A stretch of DNA of 64,000 bases, taken from the NCBI GenBank assembly GCA_025769875.1, contig JAGFNK010000070.1, positions 62,001 to 126,000 of the forward strand. The letters are read 5' to 3'. The position numbers and the translations under genes are program-made. This DNA comes from Russula earlei. Its lineage: Eukaryota > Basidiomycota > Agaricomycetes > Russulales > Russulaceae. Below are positions 11,101-22,533 of the stretch, in pieces. The notes under the pieces are model-generated. The model had not been told where the DNA came from, ran no database searches, and was given only the letters and a program-made list of their open reading frames with translations. The first letter of the stretch is position 1. Each line of letters begins with the position of its first letter.

Positions 11101-14100
11101 ATGTCCAACGCCAGAGCCGCGATAAATTTAGCCCATTCTCCTGGCTATACAGCTCTTGCATTCTCCAGGGATGGAGCGTGAGTCGCTTTGCTCCCACCCC
11201 ATCGTCCCCGTTAAATCCCTTGGACAGCTTCTGCTACACGGGTGGTGATGATTGCATCGTTCGATTGTGGAAGACAGACGAGGGAGAGGACCAGGAACCT
11301 CCCACTGCAATTGAGGCTGGCGAGTCCATCATGACGCTAGCTGCCAGTGTACGCTTGTCCTGATCCTCTCCCGATCCGTCCGTTGACCGAGCGAGCAGAA
11401 TAACGCGTGGTTTTCCGGAAGCAAAGACTCTGATGTTCGACAATATAGGGCCGGAGACCCAGATATGGACGCTGTAGTGACCAGCTCTGCCGCGGCATGC
11501 ATTCGATGCGTTGCCGTAGGACCCAACAGGGAAGCGGATTGCAGTCGCGTCTGAGTGAGTTATATGCCCAATGCTGATCAGTTCATCTTCATTAACTCCC
11601 CATCAGCGAGGCCGCTATCAAGGTCATTGACCTTGAGGATACCGTCAATATCTCGATTCTCCACGGCCACAATGACGTCGTACGGAAAGTGACATGGGAG
11701 CCATCTGGCGCTTTCCTCGTGCGTCCCACTTCGCTCGTAGGTTGACCCGCCTACAGTCATTCGTAGACATCGTGCTGTGCAGACGGGAATATTATTGTGT
11801 GGGGTGTCAGTGAAAATGAACCCAAGCAAGTCAAACTCATAGAAGGCATCATTCCATCGGTCAAGGACAAGGAGTACGTGATATTCGCGACTCAAATATC
11901 TCTTTTCTCTGACATTCGGCGTAGTTCACGGGACTTTGCCCACGATTGCTCTGTTGTCTGGCATCCATCTGGCCAATATTTTGTTGTGGGGTCTCGAACT
12001 CATGGTGCGTGGCTATCTTGTCCAGGTGATGGCTCTTGCGTAATGGGTATGCGTCTTTAGATATTATCACAATTACTCGTGACTCCTGGACTAAGTCGTC
12101 CACTTTCAGTAGCAGCTCGTCGACTGGTCCGATCTATGCCCTCGCGCTCTCTCCGAATGGCGTATACCTGGCCTCATCCACAAATAAAGACGTGCACATT
12201 TGGTCAACCCAAACACGAAGACTACTTTTCACGTAGGGCCTATCAATCTCTCCCACGGCTCGCCTTACCTAGGTCTTCAGATTCCCAAACGCGACCACTG
12301 AATTTGTCACGCAAATAGCCTTCTCCCCGACTAGGAACCTTCTTGCGTGGACCGATCATGCTGGCTCCCTTTACCGCTGGTCTGATCCGATCCCATCCTC
12401 TTCGCCAAACCCGGTGGCCTCCACATCTACTTCCGCGTTGACACGGCCCTTGCGACGAGGGCTTACCCCGACGCTCTTTGATGATGATGCTGTCGCACAC
12501 AAGCAGAACCAACAGGCGAACGACGATATCGATGCAGGTGGTGTGGACGATTTCGAAAACGAGGACTGGATACTGGATGATGTTGGTGATAGAATGGAGG
12601 ATGATGTCGACGCCCAAGGGAATCATGGCAATGCGTTCGTGAAGGAGATGGGTATGAGCTTTTAATGGCACTACAATGCATCCTGACCTCCTTGATAGTA
12701 AGTGTAACAAAGGCGCAGCCAGCTTTCCAACCAGGCTCCACTCCGATGGACAATAGAAAGCGTTACCTCGGTACGTTGAGTCGACGTGAAGCAGGTTGAA
12801 ACTGACCTTGTGCCCGCCCCAGCATATAATATGATCGGAGTCATTGAAGTGACAGATCAAGACACGCACTACATCATCAATGTAGAGTTCCACGATCGCT
12901 CCGCACGGAAAGCATATCACTTCACTGATCACTTCAAATACGACCTCGCGGCACTCGGTGCGCGTGTCATTTTCATATGGGCGAACCTGACCTGACTTCT
13001 CCCAGGGCCGCGCGGTGCGGTCTATGCCTGTCAACCTGAAAGCGAGCATTCAGCGCATGTCGTATACAAACCTTACGGTAACTGGGCGACGCAGGGCGAG
13101 TGGACGTACGAGCTCGGTGACAAGGTCCGCGTCCTCGGTGTGGTGGCTGGCGGCCCTACGCCATCCAAATCAATGCGGACACTCTCCGACGGGGACATGC
13201 AGGGGAATGGAAATGTTGTGGTTGCAACAAGTGATAACGAGCTTACCTTCCTGAGTGGCACGGGTATCGAGCGCTGCTCAGTTGCTCTAGATGGGGATTT
13301 TGTCAGTATGGTGGCTGGGCCAGAATGGGTTTTTGTCGTCCAACGAGATGGCTCTACCACCATGGATGGTGAGAACGTACAGCCTCGCGAAGTGTATCGG
13401 CACGTTATTGATGGTGAACCCCAGGCTCGCAGAACTTGATGGGCACCCTGTACGACTTTGAAGACATGTGCGTATTGCAGAACCGCAAGCTCCCCATACG
13501 GAAAGGCCACACGTTAAGGTGGATCGGCATCTCAGAAGAGGGTGTACGTGCTTCGTCATTTATATAGCGCTCTCCTGCTCAGATCTGGTGGTCATCTAGG
13601 CACCTGCGGTGTACGACTCCGCCGGTGTCATGTACTTGATGCCACGATTCAGGATTCCACTTCGGGGGACGTGGATGCGCATTTTGGACACAAACAAGCT
13701 CGAGCGGAGGCAAGGGAAGGATGAGTCATACTGGCCAGTTGGACTCAGCGAGGACACTTTCATGTGTCTCATCCTGAAGGGCAGACAAGAATATCCTACG
13801 TTTCCGAGACCACTTATCCAAGAATTGCCTGTGCGACTACCTTTCCGTGGCAAAGACCCTAAAGATGCACCGTTGGAGGAACAGTAAGTGTGATTCCCCC
13901 TCTACCGATGCCAGAGGTCACCGACAACACCCTCAGCTTGGCTCGCGAAACCATGCATCTCCAGATTACCCGCGACGGCCTCGGTGATAATGACGTCCCA
14001 GATGAGATCTCAGCGCGGGAGCTCGCGCTCGATAAGGAGCTCGTACAACTCATCCAGACTGCCTGCAAGAGCGACAAGCCGCCGCGGGCACTCGAGCTCA

Positions 14101-15203
14101 CGCGCATGCTACACCACACCTCGTCATTCGACATGGCGCTGAAGGTCGCCGGGTTCTACCGCCTCATCGGCTTACAGGAGAAGATGCAGGCGCTCAAGGA
14201 CGACCGCGTCGCAGGCGGCCGGCCGCACCGGCGGGACTGGGCGCGAGACTACGACCCCGTGCTGCCGCCGCGTCTGCCGCCGGCAGATGTTCCGCGCGCG
14301 GGGGAGTCCAAGGCGTTCCAGCACTTTGGACCCCCAGCCGCCGTGAATCGGCCAGGACTGGCGCGGGCAACACCGAGCTTGGCCCCCGCTCCATACGACG
14401 ATGCTCACGTGGGGAATGCGCTCCCCACAGCGGCGACCGGTGAGAGCAAGCGAAAGCGAGTAGACTACGATGGCGTCGCGCTCGGCGACGCTGCGGAATC
14501 GGACGGTGTCAAGCGGCGCGCGGTCGACGACGAGTGCGCCGCTCGACCGCAGTCAAAGCCAAGTGCGCACTCATACACGCCTCTCTGTCTCCTCCAGGGT
14601 GGCTTACCTTGACCGCGACCAGAGGCCAATCCATTCGCGAAGAAGCCTATCGGCACGGCTGACGGATCGCGGAACTCGTTCGCACGAGATAATCCGAACA
14701 ACAAGTCGTTGCACAAAAGCGAGAGCTTCTTCGATAGAGCCGAGGCCGCCGAAACGGGCAAATGGAAAGGTCCGTCGCGTTTTTCGGTGGTCTGTGCGCC
14801 GGAACAGTGCTGGTGGATACGCTTGTGTTTACGTGTGGTCGTGGCAGGCACCGCGAATGGGCTGGGACCAAAGAAGGATGGCACGAAGCAGACGACGTTG
14901 TTCGGGCTTCCTGTGGCCCCTCCACGGGAGAAGCAAGAGAAGCGCTCTCGTAAAAAGAACGGAGCTGTCCCGTCTGAGGGCTGTCACGTTGCTGAATCCG
15001 AAGCGCAGGACGTCGAAATGGAGTCCCAAGATGTGGACGTGCCGACATCGCAGGCAGCAACTGTAACGGTCGTAGACTCGCAGCAGGAATCCCAGGCAAC
15101 TGAAGTGATTACCACGCAGGAAGAGGGCAGCCCAGAGCCGATTGACTGGCCTCCTTCACCACAACCAGCGGCTCAAAACCTTCCAGATGAAATATGTACC
15201 TGA
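11101..15203 (+). CDS. ctf4: Ctf4/Mcl1 homologue, replisome hub protein (AND-1/WDHD1 family)
   Basis: Ctf4 trimers link the CMG helicase to DNA polymerase alpha-primase at the fork and support sister-chromatid cohesion. About 16 exons are joined. The N-terminal WD40 propeller reads [71 protein letters not shown] and [15 protein letters not shown]. An acidic linker ([18 protein letters not shown]) follows. The middle SepB-type propeller includes [50 protein letters not shown] and [17 protein letters not shown] helical region ([19 protein letters not shown]) and a long disordered tail with [11 protein letters not shown] complete it. Two frame breaks need one-base corrections: an extra A at 11528 (restoring GKRIAVAS) and one near 13880-13910. 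The family is certain; the fungal name Mcl1 also applies. Confidence 0.93.
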
Positions 15204-15372
15204 GTACTTGTACTACCTCACGGGTTGCTTCTAATCACCCGTCCTCAACTCGTCCGGCATTTATACTTCAATTTTAGACTGCTATGGATCGAGCATGGTG
15301 CTACTAATCCCGTTCGTAAGCGACGAATGAGTCTATGGTCAAGTTCTGTGAGACGAGGTAAATGACTTTAGG

Positions 15373-16916
15373 TTACGGTTCAGCGCATTGTAAAAGGGGG
15401 CATACATCTGGGGCAAATGGCCATGCATCAAACGCACGCGCGATAAGGGCCCAGTCGGAGATGTTCAGTTGCTTCACACTCAAGCGAACGTCGACGCGCT
15501 GTTCTGGGGGAAGTGTCTTGTCCGTGAGCCGGTCGAGAAGCACTTCTGCACCTGGCGCAAGCGAGCTTATCGCCTTGCGTAGTGGCGTCGATTTCAGGAC
15601 AAACAGTCGTCGAAGAATGTAGTCCCATTGGTCCAACTTGCCCTTGTCTATGATCTGTATCCCGGGAAGCCCAATTCAGTGACTGCGGCGCGGGCGTTCG
15701 TAAGTGACAAACCTGTTCATCATGCGGTACAACATTTATGGCGAGGAACGGACTCCCACGACGCCTGGCTTCCGGCCTAAAACCAGGACTAGAGCGAACA
15801 CTATTGGTTATGGGATGGAAATGATCAGGAAACGGCGAGAGTTTCTCCGGTGGAAGGGAAGGAAAGAAATGAGATGTCGCCTCTGCAATAACGCTCAATT
15901 TACATCGCTGGGGACCCTTGGGTGGTGCGGAAATTCTCTGGAAAGCGTGAGCGGTGGTCCAGGAGAAGCCAAAGAAAAACACCTCACCCGCCAAACCCAG
16001 TCAGCGAGTATGAAACTCATGGGTATACGGCCATACTTAAACAGCCATGACTGCTCAGGAATGCAACGGAAAAGCTGAGCCACGAGTTGTTCGCCGAGAA
16101 TGGTCTGAGGTATATGTGTGACGAAATGCAACTCGGGATGGACTGCACGGGTTGTGAAAACGCTTCCTCGGCTGGGAGGTGGAGACAAACGTACGATTCT
16201 CCCATGGGGCGATATCGACATCAAGATCTCCGTTTTCCACCAAGGACGAATACGTGTCCCAGGAGAAGCCGCTCAGCGGTATTACTGATACACGAGGGTC
16301 TGCTCGAGCAAGTGGCTAATAAACGGCATGTCAACGACGTGAAACAAAAGGAAAAAAAAGTAGGCAAAAACCGCACGCGGAGATATTCCAGATAAGGCCC
16401 GTGATCTTCTAGGATAATCAGTCGTTTAAGTTGGGATGGTGGGAGAGTTAGGAAAGCCCTGGAGAGGGCACCTGGTCCTAGATTGGGTTTAAGAAGAGTG
16501 GCACCAACATTGCTTAGGTGCCACGCACCTGGGAATGCCTCGATGATGACTTTGGGCTTTCCGGTCGAGGTTGTCTCCGAGTTGACAAAGCTGTGCGCTA
16601 TGCGGATGGCGGAAGCAGGGGCACGTATTGATATTCGGTCACGCACGACGGGCGAGCTGTATGGAAAGTGAGAAACCCAGTCACCAAGAGGGGGAAGCGG
16701 GGGGAGGCTGTCGTAGTGTTTCGCGAGGGAATCGCGGTGTTCTGTAGAGGGGGGGAGGGGCTTCAACGTCTGTTCTGACGCGATACTGTGAGGTCGACCA
16801 TGTTTTCCTTTGGTCGCATTAGAAGAAGATGCAGCGTTACGCGTACAACCGAGCGGGAGACAGCGAACGCGTGCCAACGGAGAGAGCATCCAAGGTGCGG
16901 TAGGGACACGTGCCAT
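15373..16916 (-). CDS. mtf1: Mitochondrial transcription factor 1 (Mtf1; rRNA adenine dimethylase-like)
   Basis: The N-terminus is Arg-rich with no acidic residue for about 45 residues (MARVPTAPWMLSPLARVRCL), as expected of a mitochondrial presequence. The SAM-binding motif I is replaced by VIIEAFPGAWHLS, followed by RLIILEDHGPYLEYL, as in the KsgA/Dim1/Mtf1 superfamily. Later segments include FVTHIPQTILGEQLVAQLF, PWEN, SRNP-like GRIPMSFILAD and a C-terminal helical domain (KTLPPEQRVDVRLSVKQLN). Mtf1 is the specificity factor of mitochondrial RNA polymerase; the fold derives from rRNA methyltransferases but need not be an active one. The start codon is 67 bp from the divergent CLN3 gene. The C-terminal domain favours Mtf1 over cytosolic Dim1. 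Confidence 0.8.
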
Positions 16917-16983
16917 CTATGTCTGATCTGAGTAGAGTAGCGCTGCTGTCCTCTCCTCCGACTGGCCAACAGCTGGGCGTTCC
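16917..16983. promoter_or_regulatory. Very short bidirectional promoter (mtf1 / CLN3 homologue)
   Basis: Only 67 bp separate the two divergent start codons, so both 5' UTRs and the promoter must overlap or lie inside the coding regions. Confidence 0.55.
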
Positions 16984-19116
16984 ATGCCCATAGACTCAGA
17001 ACAATTCGAGCTTCCTGCCTTTTCTACCCGTAACGACATGGATCACGAAACAGGACATGATCCATCTGTCCGTGACCATGCGGGGGAAGAGGAGGATGAA
17101 CGCGTGCTCTCAGAGGCCGAGAATAACGGTAGCGCCGAAATGACCAGTGAGCGTACTCCCATCTATCGTCTACGATATCTTCGCGTGTTGCGTTTATACT
17201 CGCGAACGCTGTTACGCTTTCGATGGTCCGCCCGTTGGCCGTCGTCGCCGACGTCCATTCCCAAGGCATCACGGGACTGTCATGGAGCCACACGCGTTCG
17301 TGCGACAGCGCAGCTGAAAGGATGATTTCTACCTTCTCTGCTCTCTTTCGATCCCTTTATTAAGCTTCATGTTCTCAGGGCAGCGGAAGGATCTCATCCG
17401 TCTCAGCGTGGCTTTCTTTCTATTCGGCCTGATCAATAATGGTGAGTAGCCTCGATCGCTCGCATGGCAGAAAACATTCTCATGGATCTGTAGTCTTATA
17501 TGTTATCATCCTTTCTGCGGCTCTCGACCTTGTGCCACCGTCTACGCCCAAGGGAATTATTGCATTCTGGAACATAGCACCAAGTATTGTGGCCAAATTC
17601 AGCTGGCCGTACATCCTCAAGGGTCGGATACGCTACGTGCGACGTCTCATAGGGTGTTGTTGTCTTAGTGTTACAGGGATGATCGTAGGTCCTTGTTTCT
17701 ATCCGGCTTCGTCCCTAAGCTGACTCCTTCAGGTTGTCGCCGCTTCAGAAGGCCTCTCCTCGCGCTTGTTTGGCATCGGCTGTGCTTCGTTTGCATCAGG
17801 TGAGTCCACTTTTTACGATATCTGTACACCCGTCCTAATTAACACACAGGCCTGGGAGAGCTGACGTTTCTACAACTTTCGACAACATTCCATCCTGCGT
17901 CGGTTGCGGGGCGCGGCGTCGGGTGAGCCGTCATCCTATAGTCAATGCATATTCCTTATCCACATTATTAGCTACTTCGCTTCTGGAACCGGTGCCGCTG
18001 GCCTTGTAGGCGCATTCCTCTGGTGGGAGATTCGGGGGCTGGGCGTGCGCATTGGCGTCGGTCTATCTTCAGTACGCCTGATCTCGCAAATGGTGCTTCT
18101 CGTCGCTAAACTAGCCCGCTCATCTCAGGTCCTACCCTTCGTCATCCCGCTGACCTATTTTCTGCTCCTACCGCGGCCTCATTCTTTCTCCACTCTTGTA
18201 CTCCCGGATATGGAGGACTCCGCTCCGTCTACATCCGAGTATACCCCATTACCAGTGTCCGACGAAGACGCTGGCGTCGAAACATCACTGGTGAAGACTA
18301 AGGCGTTGTCTATCGCGGCCAAGTGGCAACTCCTCAAGCCTATGTTACCCCGCTACATGGACTCCGCTGTGTAAGTTTCTTCCATGTCTGTCCTAATTAC
18401 TCATGGTAAGGACCTGCCCAGTTTGTGTGTACCTAGTAAGTTTTCAAAACCCTATACTCCATTTTAATTACAATGCACTCCGTGAAGTTCGAATACACTA
18501 TCAACCAAGGTGTTGCGCCTACACTAGTCTATCCCGTCCCTACACTAGAGTCATCCCCAGTTTTTGGGCACATTATTCATTCAATTCGGGACTACTATCC
18601 TCTCTGGCAGGTGAGCTGACCTCTACGTTGTCGTCTTTAGGCCTTCTTTCACCATGAATAGCTTGTGTATCAAAGCACTGTATTTCTTTCTCGCTCGTCC
18701 CTCTCACTCGGGCTGCCGGCTCTTCCAACACGCGCACTTCCAATACCTTCAATCATTCAAGGGTTCCTTTTATTACCCTTTTTTTGGAATCGGCAGTGGG
18801 ATATCTTCCTGACTCGTTTGCTCCGGCTCTTGTGTTTCTCCTCATAAGCGTCGAAGGAATATGCGGGGGACTTTCATAGTAAGCGTTCTACTCATCTGGA
18901 GAGGGAGCCGACAATGCTCACTTGCACAGTGTGAACGCGTATTTCCGTGCGGGACAAGAACCCGCGGAGGCACAGGAGCGAGCGTTCAAGATGGGAGCGA
19001 TCGGCTTGGCCGACTCGCTGGGTATTCTCGCCGCGTCTATCGTAGCCATGCCGACCGAGATGGCGCTCTGTCGTGCACAAGTCGCTCGAGGGCGGTCGCT
19101 TTGCCAACAATTATGA
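16984..19116 (+). CDS. btn1: Battenin/CLN3 homologue (Btn1), vacuolar membrane protein
   Basis: Polytopic membrane protein. After an acidic N-terminus (MPIDSEQFELPAFSTRND), spliced exons give RLSVAFFLFGLINN, VLYVIILSAALDLVP, GIIAFWNIAPSIVAK, RYVRRLIGCCCLSVTGMI, LFGIGCASFASGLGELTFL, SVAGRGVGYFASGTGAAGL, LPFVIPLTYFLLL, EYTINQGVAPTL, QSTVFLSRSSLSLGLP and GQEPAEAQERAFKMGAIG, matching the CLN3 family in order. In fungi Btn1 sits in the vacuole/late endosome membrane and affects vacuolar pH and basic amino acid handling. The frame breaks at a T7 run (18779-18785): one more T is needed to continue into ESAVGYLPDSFAPALVFLL. This looks like a homopolymer error. The gene ends with ARGRSLCQQL. Confidence 0.92.
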
Positions 19117-19762
19117 GCTGCGTCCTGCAGCTCGGCTGTTTCATGCCTATGCGTGCCTCAAGGATACCCACCGAGAAGTCGTTCTCCCATGGAACGTCGT
19201 GCAGATCGATGACGTATTCCGGTTGCCTTTGTCTCGACCCCATGACATGACGGTGACGCTGCCAGTGGCGCAGCCGCTATTGCGCTCCGAGCGAGTCGAC
19301 TTGATGTCGTCTTTTCTAGAGCTCTCACTCATAGTTTCGTTTTTGAGACATTTCTGTAGATTTCCCACTAGTAGTTACAGCGGTAGAATGAATTTATCAT
19401 GGCCTTGGCCCATGGGCGGGTTGATGCTCCGACTTTGACTAAAGGCAGACTATTGGTGACCCACCAATCGGACAGTCAAAGAGGAAACATCAAATGAGCA
19501 TGGATGGACTTGTATTAATCAGTACTTTTACCCCCTATTCAAAGAGGTGGGTAACCAATAGTATGTACTTACGTGTGATAGTCCGGGTCAGTAAGTGAGA
19601 AATAAACTTAAGTGATTCTCATGACTATCACTGGGGCCTCTTGTTCGAAAGAGCCTGGATTCCCCAAGAGCCATCAGGATCAACTGATAACAGGAACATG
19701 CGTCGCAGATACCAACGTATGTCAGACAGTCACACAACCAGCTTGTCAAGGACGACTGCCAA
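19117..19762. other. Intergenic region between convergent genes
   Basis: 3' UTRs of the CLN3 homologue (+) and dbp4 (-). It contains the inverted-repeat element at 19449-19562. One open stretch at 19073-19438 overlaps the CLN3 stop and has no recognisable features. Confidence 0.5.
19449..19562. repeat. Short inverted-repeat (MITE-like) element
   Basis: ACTATTGGTGACCCACC (19449-19465) and the reverse complement of 19546-19562 (ACTATTGGTTACCCACC) match at 16 of 17 positions, with an AT-rich centre of about 80 bp. The whole is 114 bp. No clear target-site duplication is visible. It could be a small non-autonomous transposon remnant or a stem-loop in the 3' region of the convergent genes. Confidence 0.5.
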
Positions 19763-22446
19763 TCATCGCCTACACAATAGTGACAATGCAAGAGCCTCTT
19801 CATCCTCCAGTCTCGTTTGTTGAGGCACCCGTGGCCTTTCCTTGCTCTTTCTCGGACGTTTCGATTTCTGCCTCTTTTGCGGAGGAGCATCGTCGTGCTC
19901 AGACTCCGACGGTAATTCGAAAGCCGGCGAGACGTAGTCACCGTCCGCGCTGTCCGCCTGAGCAAGCGTAGGACCATCCGCGCCGTCTCCGACAGGGTAT
20001 TCCTAGTCCTGTCAGCAAAAGAAAAGGATGGGGCGGAAAGGCAGGAAGACGCCTACGACGCGGGGGGAGGCCTCCTTTCGTTTCCTCTTCTTTTCCAACC
20101 GCTTCTCCTTGGCCTCGGCCTTATCCCTTCCGTCAGCTTCACCCAACTTCACCCGCTCCTTCTCGCCAAAGGATCGTCCCGCCTCCAGTGCGACCTTCTT
20201 CGCATCGTCGCGGCCAAACACTTCTTCCACCGCCTTCATCTCCAACACCTGGTGGGCAACCCCATCGTCGTCGAAAACGAGGCGGGTTGGCACGCCGCCG
20301 TGCTTGATTTGTCCCTTCTTGCTCTTCATCGCTCGCCGCTGGCGTTTCGACGTGTTTTCGTCGATGGGCTGGGTCGCCGATGTGGAAGGAAGGCCATGAT
20401 CGGCCCGTTTGAGGGTGATGAAGTCCTCGTCTGGCCCCGAGGCATCCGAGGCGTGATCGACAAGTTTATTGTAGTGCTCCGAGAGCACGCCACGATTCTT
20501 GCGCTCGAACATGCGGTCATATTTTGTGCGGACGCGGACCTAGCCACCGTTAATGATTATGCGTGCCGTGAGAAAAAGAGTGCACACCTCTGCCGCTTTT
20601 TCTTGTTTTTTCTCCACCGGAGGTAGCTCATCTTGCGACATATCATCCCGAGTATCGTGCATGTCGCTTTCCTCATCGCCATCACCAGTGCCGCTGCTGT
20701 GCACCTTCCCTTCATCTACCAACTGTAGAGTAGAGAGGGTATGCGATGCATTCTTGCGCTCTTTTGCCTGAGTGCGGCTCAAAAATCTTATTTTAGGTGC
20801 GCCTGCGAGTCCTAACGAAGCCGCAAACTCCTCAACAGGCAATCCTTCGACTTTGAAGATTGACTTGTCGTGATGAAGGTGCACTGACCGCACGTATGAC
20901 ACCAATGCCCGTTGAGCGAGGTATTTGAGGTCAGGATCTTGGAATGCAAGGCGCTGCAACTGATCTCCAATGGAGAATGTCTTGTTGGCACGAATCTTGA
21001 TGCTCGATATTTCGATTCCACGCGCCTTCAGTGCCTCCAGCATTCCTTGCTCTTCACTTGGCAACAATAAAAGTAGTGCATGACCTCCTTTCACATAGCG
21101 AGCAGTGCGACCTACTCGATGCACATAGGTGGCTGCATCCTCAGGAGCATCGGCTTGAACAACCCAATCGATGGAGGGGAAATCAAGACCTCGAGCGGCA
21201 AGATCTGTCGCAAGTAACACTGCATGTTGCATGCGACCAAAGCGAGTCACCACGTCGAGCCGTGTATGCTGCTTCTGCTGTCCGTGCAGGTGTAGTAAAG
21301 GGATGCCTGGGTGTAGCCGGCGGAAAGCCTCGAAGACGAAACGTACTTGTTTCGCGGAGGAAAGGAAGATTAAAGTCTTATTTTGGAGATGAGATTTGAT
21401 AAATGACCAGATCACGTTGATTTTGGACTCTAGGGCGCAGAGAGCGTAATGTTGTTCAAGGCTGGCTGGAAGTTCCAGATGTGTGCTTCCTTCTCCCGTA
21501 GAAGCTGCAGCGTCTGTGCTGATAAAGACAGGATCCTGTAATGAAAGTCGTGCGAGATCGGAGACGGACTGTGTCTGAGTGGCAGAAAAGAGGAGGGTCT
21601 GTCGTGATTTCGGAAGGTGACCGAGAAGCGCAGAAAGTGTACGCGAAAAGCCCATGTCAAGAATGCGATCTGCTTCATCGAGTACTGGACTACCATCACT
21701 AAATTGTGATAATAGCATATGTGTAGAGCGCACCTAACAACTGGAGATTGTCGCAATCAAACCCTACTGTCTGATCCATGTGCTGGAGCAGCCGACCTGG
21801 AGTCGCGACAAGGATGTTCATCCTGAAAAGGCGATCACGCTCGTCCTTGAGATTCTTTCCGCCAATGACGATGCCAGCGGAGAAGCCGTGATATCCGCCT
21901 ATGGACCGCAAGACATTGAAGATTTGGACCGCCTATCATAAACTAGTGTGAAAAGATTCGCGTCGAATGGATATGCACGTACAAGCTCTCGCGTTGGCGA
22001 TATAATAAGTGCACCCAAACCGTCTTGTGGGCCCCACCTCCTTCGATACAAAATTTCCAGAACAGGGATAAGAAAACATAAAGTCTTTCCACTGCCCGTG
22101 CGCGCAGCACCAAGAATGTCTGTACCTTTCAATGAAGCAGGTAGACTTTTAGCCTGTATGTCGGTCATCTCGACGAAGAAGGCTTTCCTCAAGCCTGTTT
22201 CTACACATGAACACGACAGCGGTGAGAATACGGACTATCCAAACCTTTCTTCGTCAGATGCGATATTGGAAGGTCGGAAAAGGCTCTCAGGTCATCTGCG
22301 GCAATCTGGCTTTATTAACGACAGAAGTGGGGCAGGGAGAAAGGACCGCGCACGAAACGCAAGGCCGCCTGCTCGAGGTCCTCGATCTTTTTATTTTCTG
22401 CTAATCGCCTTGCTCTTGAGAATCGAATACGTGTGGAGTTCGACAT
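19763..22446 (-). CDS. dbp4: DEAD-box RNA helicase Dbp4/DDX10 (Hca4)
   Basis: Nucleolar helicase that releases snoRNAs (U14) during 18S rRNA processing. Starting [20 protein letters not shown], it shows a Q motif ([24 protein letters not shown]), Walker [14 protein letters not shown] split by an intron, [13 protein letters not shown] in [15 protein letters not shown] in LLFSATQT, helicase C motifs ([24 protein letters not shown]) and HRVGRTAR. The Dbp4-type tail follows: [12 protein letters not shown], then acidic and lysine-rich stretches ending [15 protein letters not shown]. The order and the tail after motif VI distinguish Dbp4 from other DEAD-box proteins. Introns lie within the Q-motif region, at PTREL/A and before DEAD. 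The start codon is 87 bp from the divergent TAPT1 gene. Confidence 0.93.
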
Positions 22447-22533
22447 GGGTCGGTCCAGATAACAGGGGATTCGATCGGTCCGCGTGGCGCGACCAAAGCA
22501 CCGAGCCTGCCTTCGCCTTCGTGACTGTACACG
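22447..22533. promoter_or_regulatory. Short bidirectional promoter (dbp4 / TAPT1 homologue)
   Basis: The divergent start codons are 87 bp apart if the first Met of the TAPT1 gene (22534) is used, or 167 bp if the later Met (22614, MSDSKFPRV) is used. No motif recognised. Confidence 0.5.

Noticed and set aside
14172..14408. Open frames on the - strand within ctf4
   Set aside because: Shadows of the GC-rich ctf4 coding sequence, with no conserved features.
19073..19438. Open frame overlapping the CLN3 stop
   Set aside because: It reads through the CLN3 3' end in another frame, with no domain or signal. Treated as chance.
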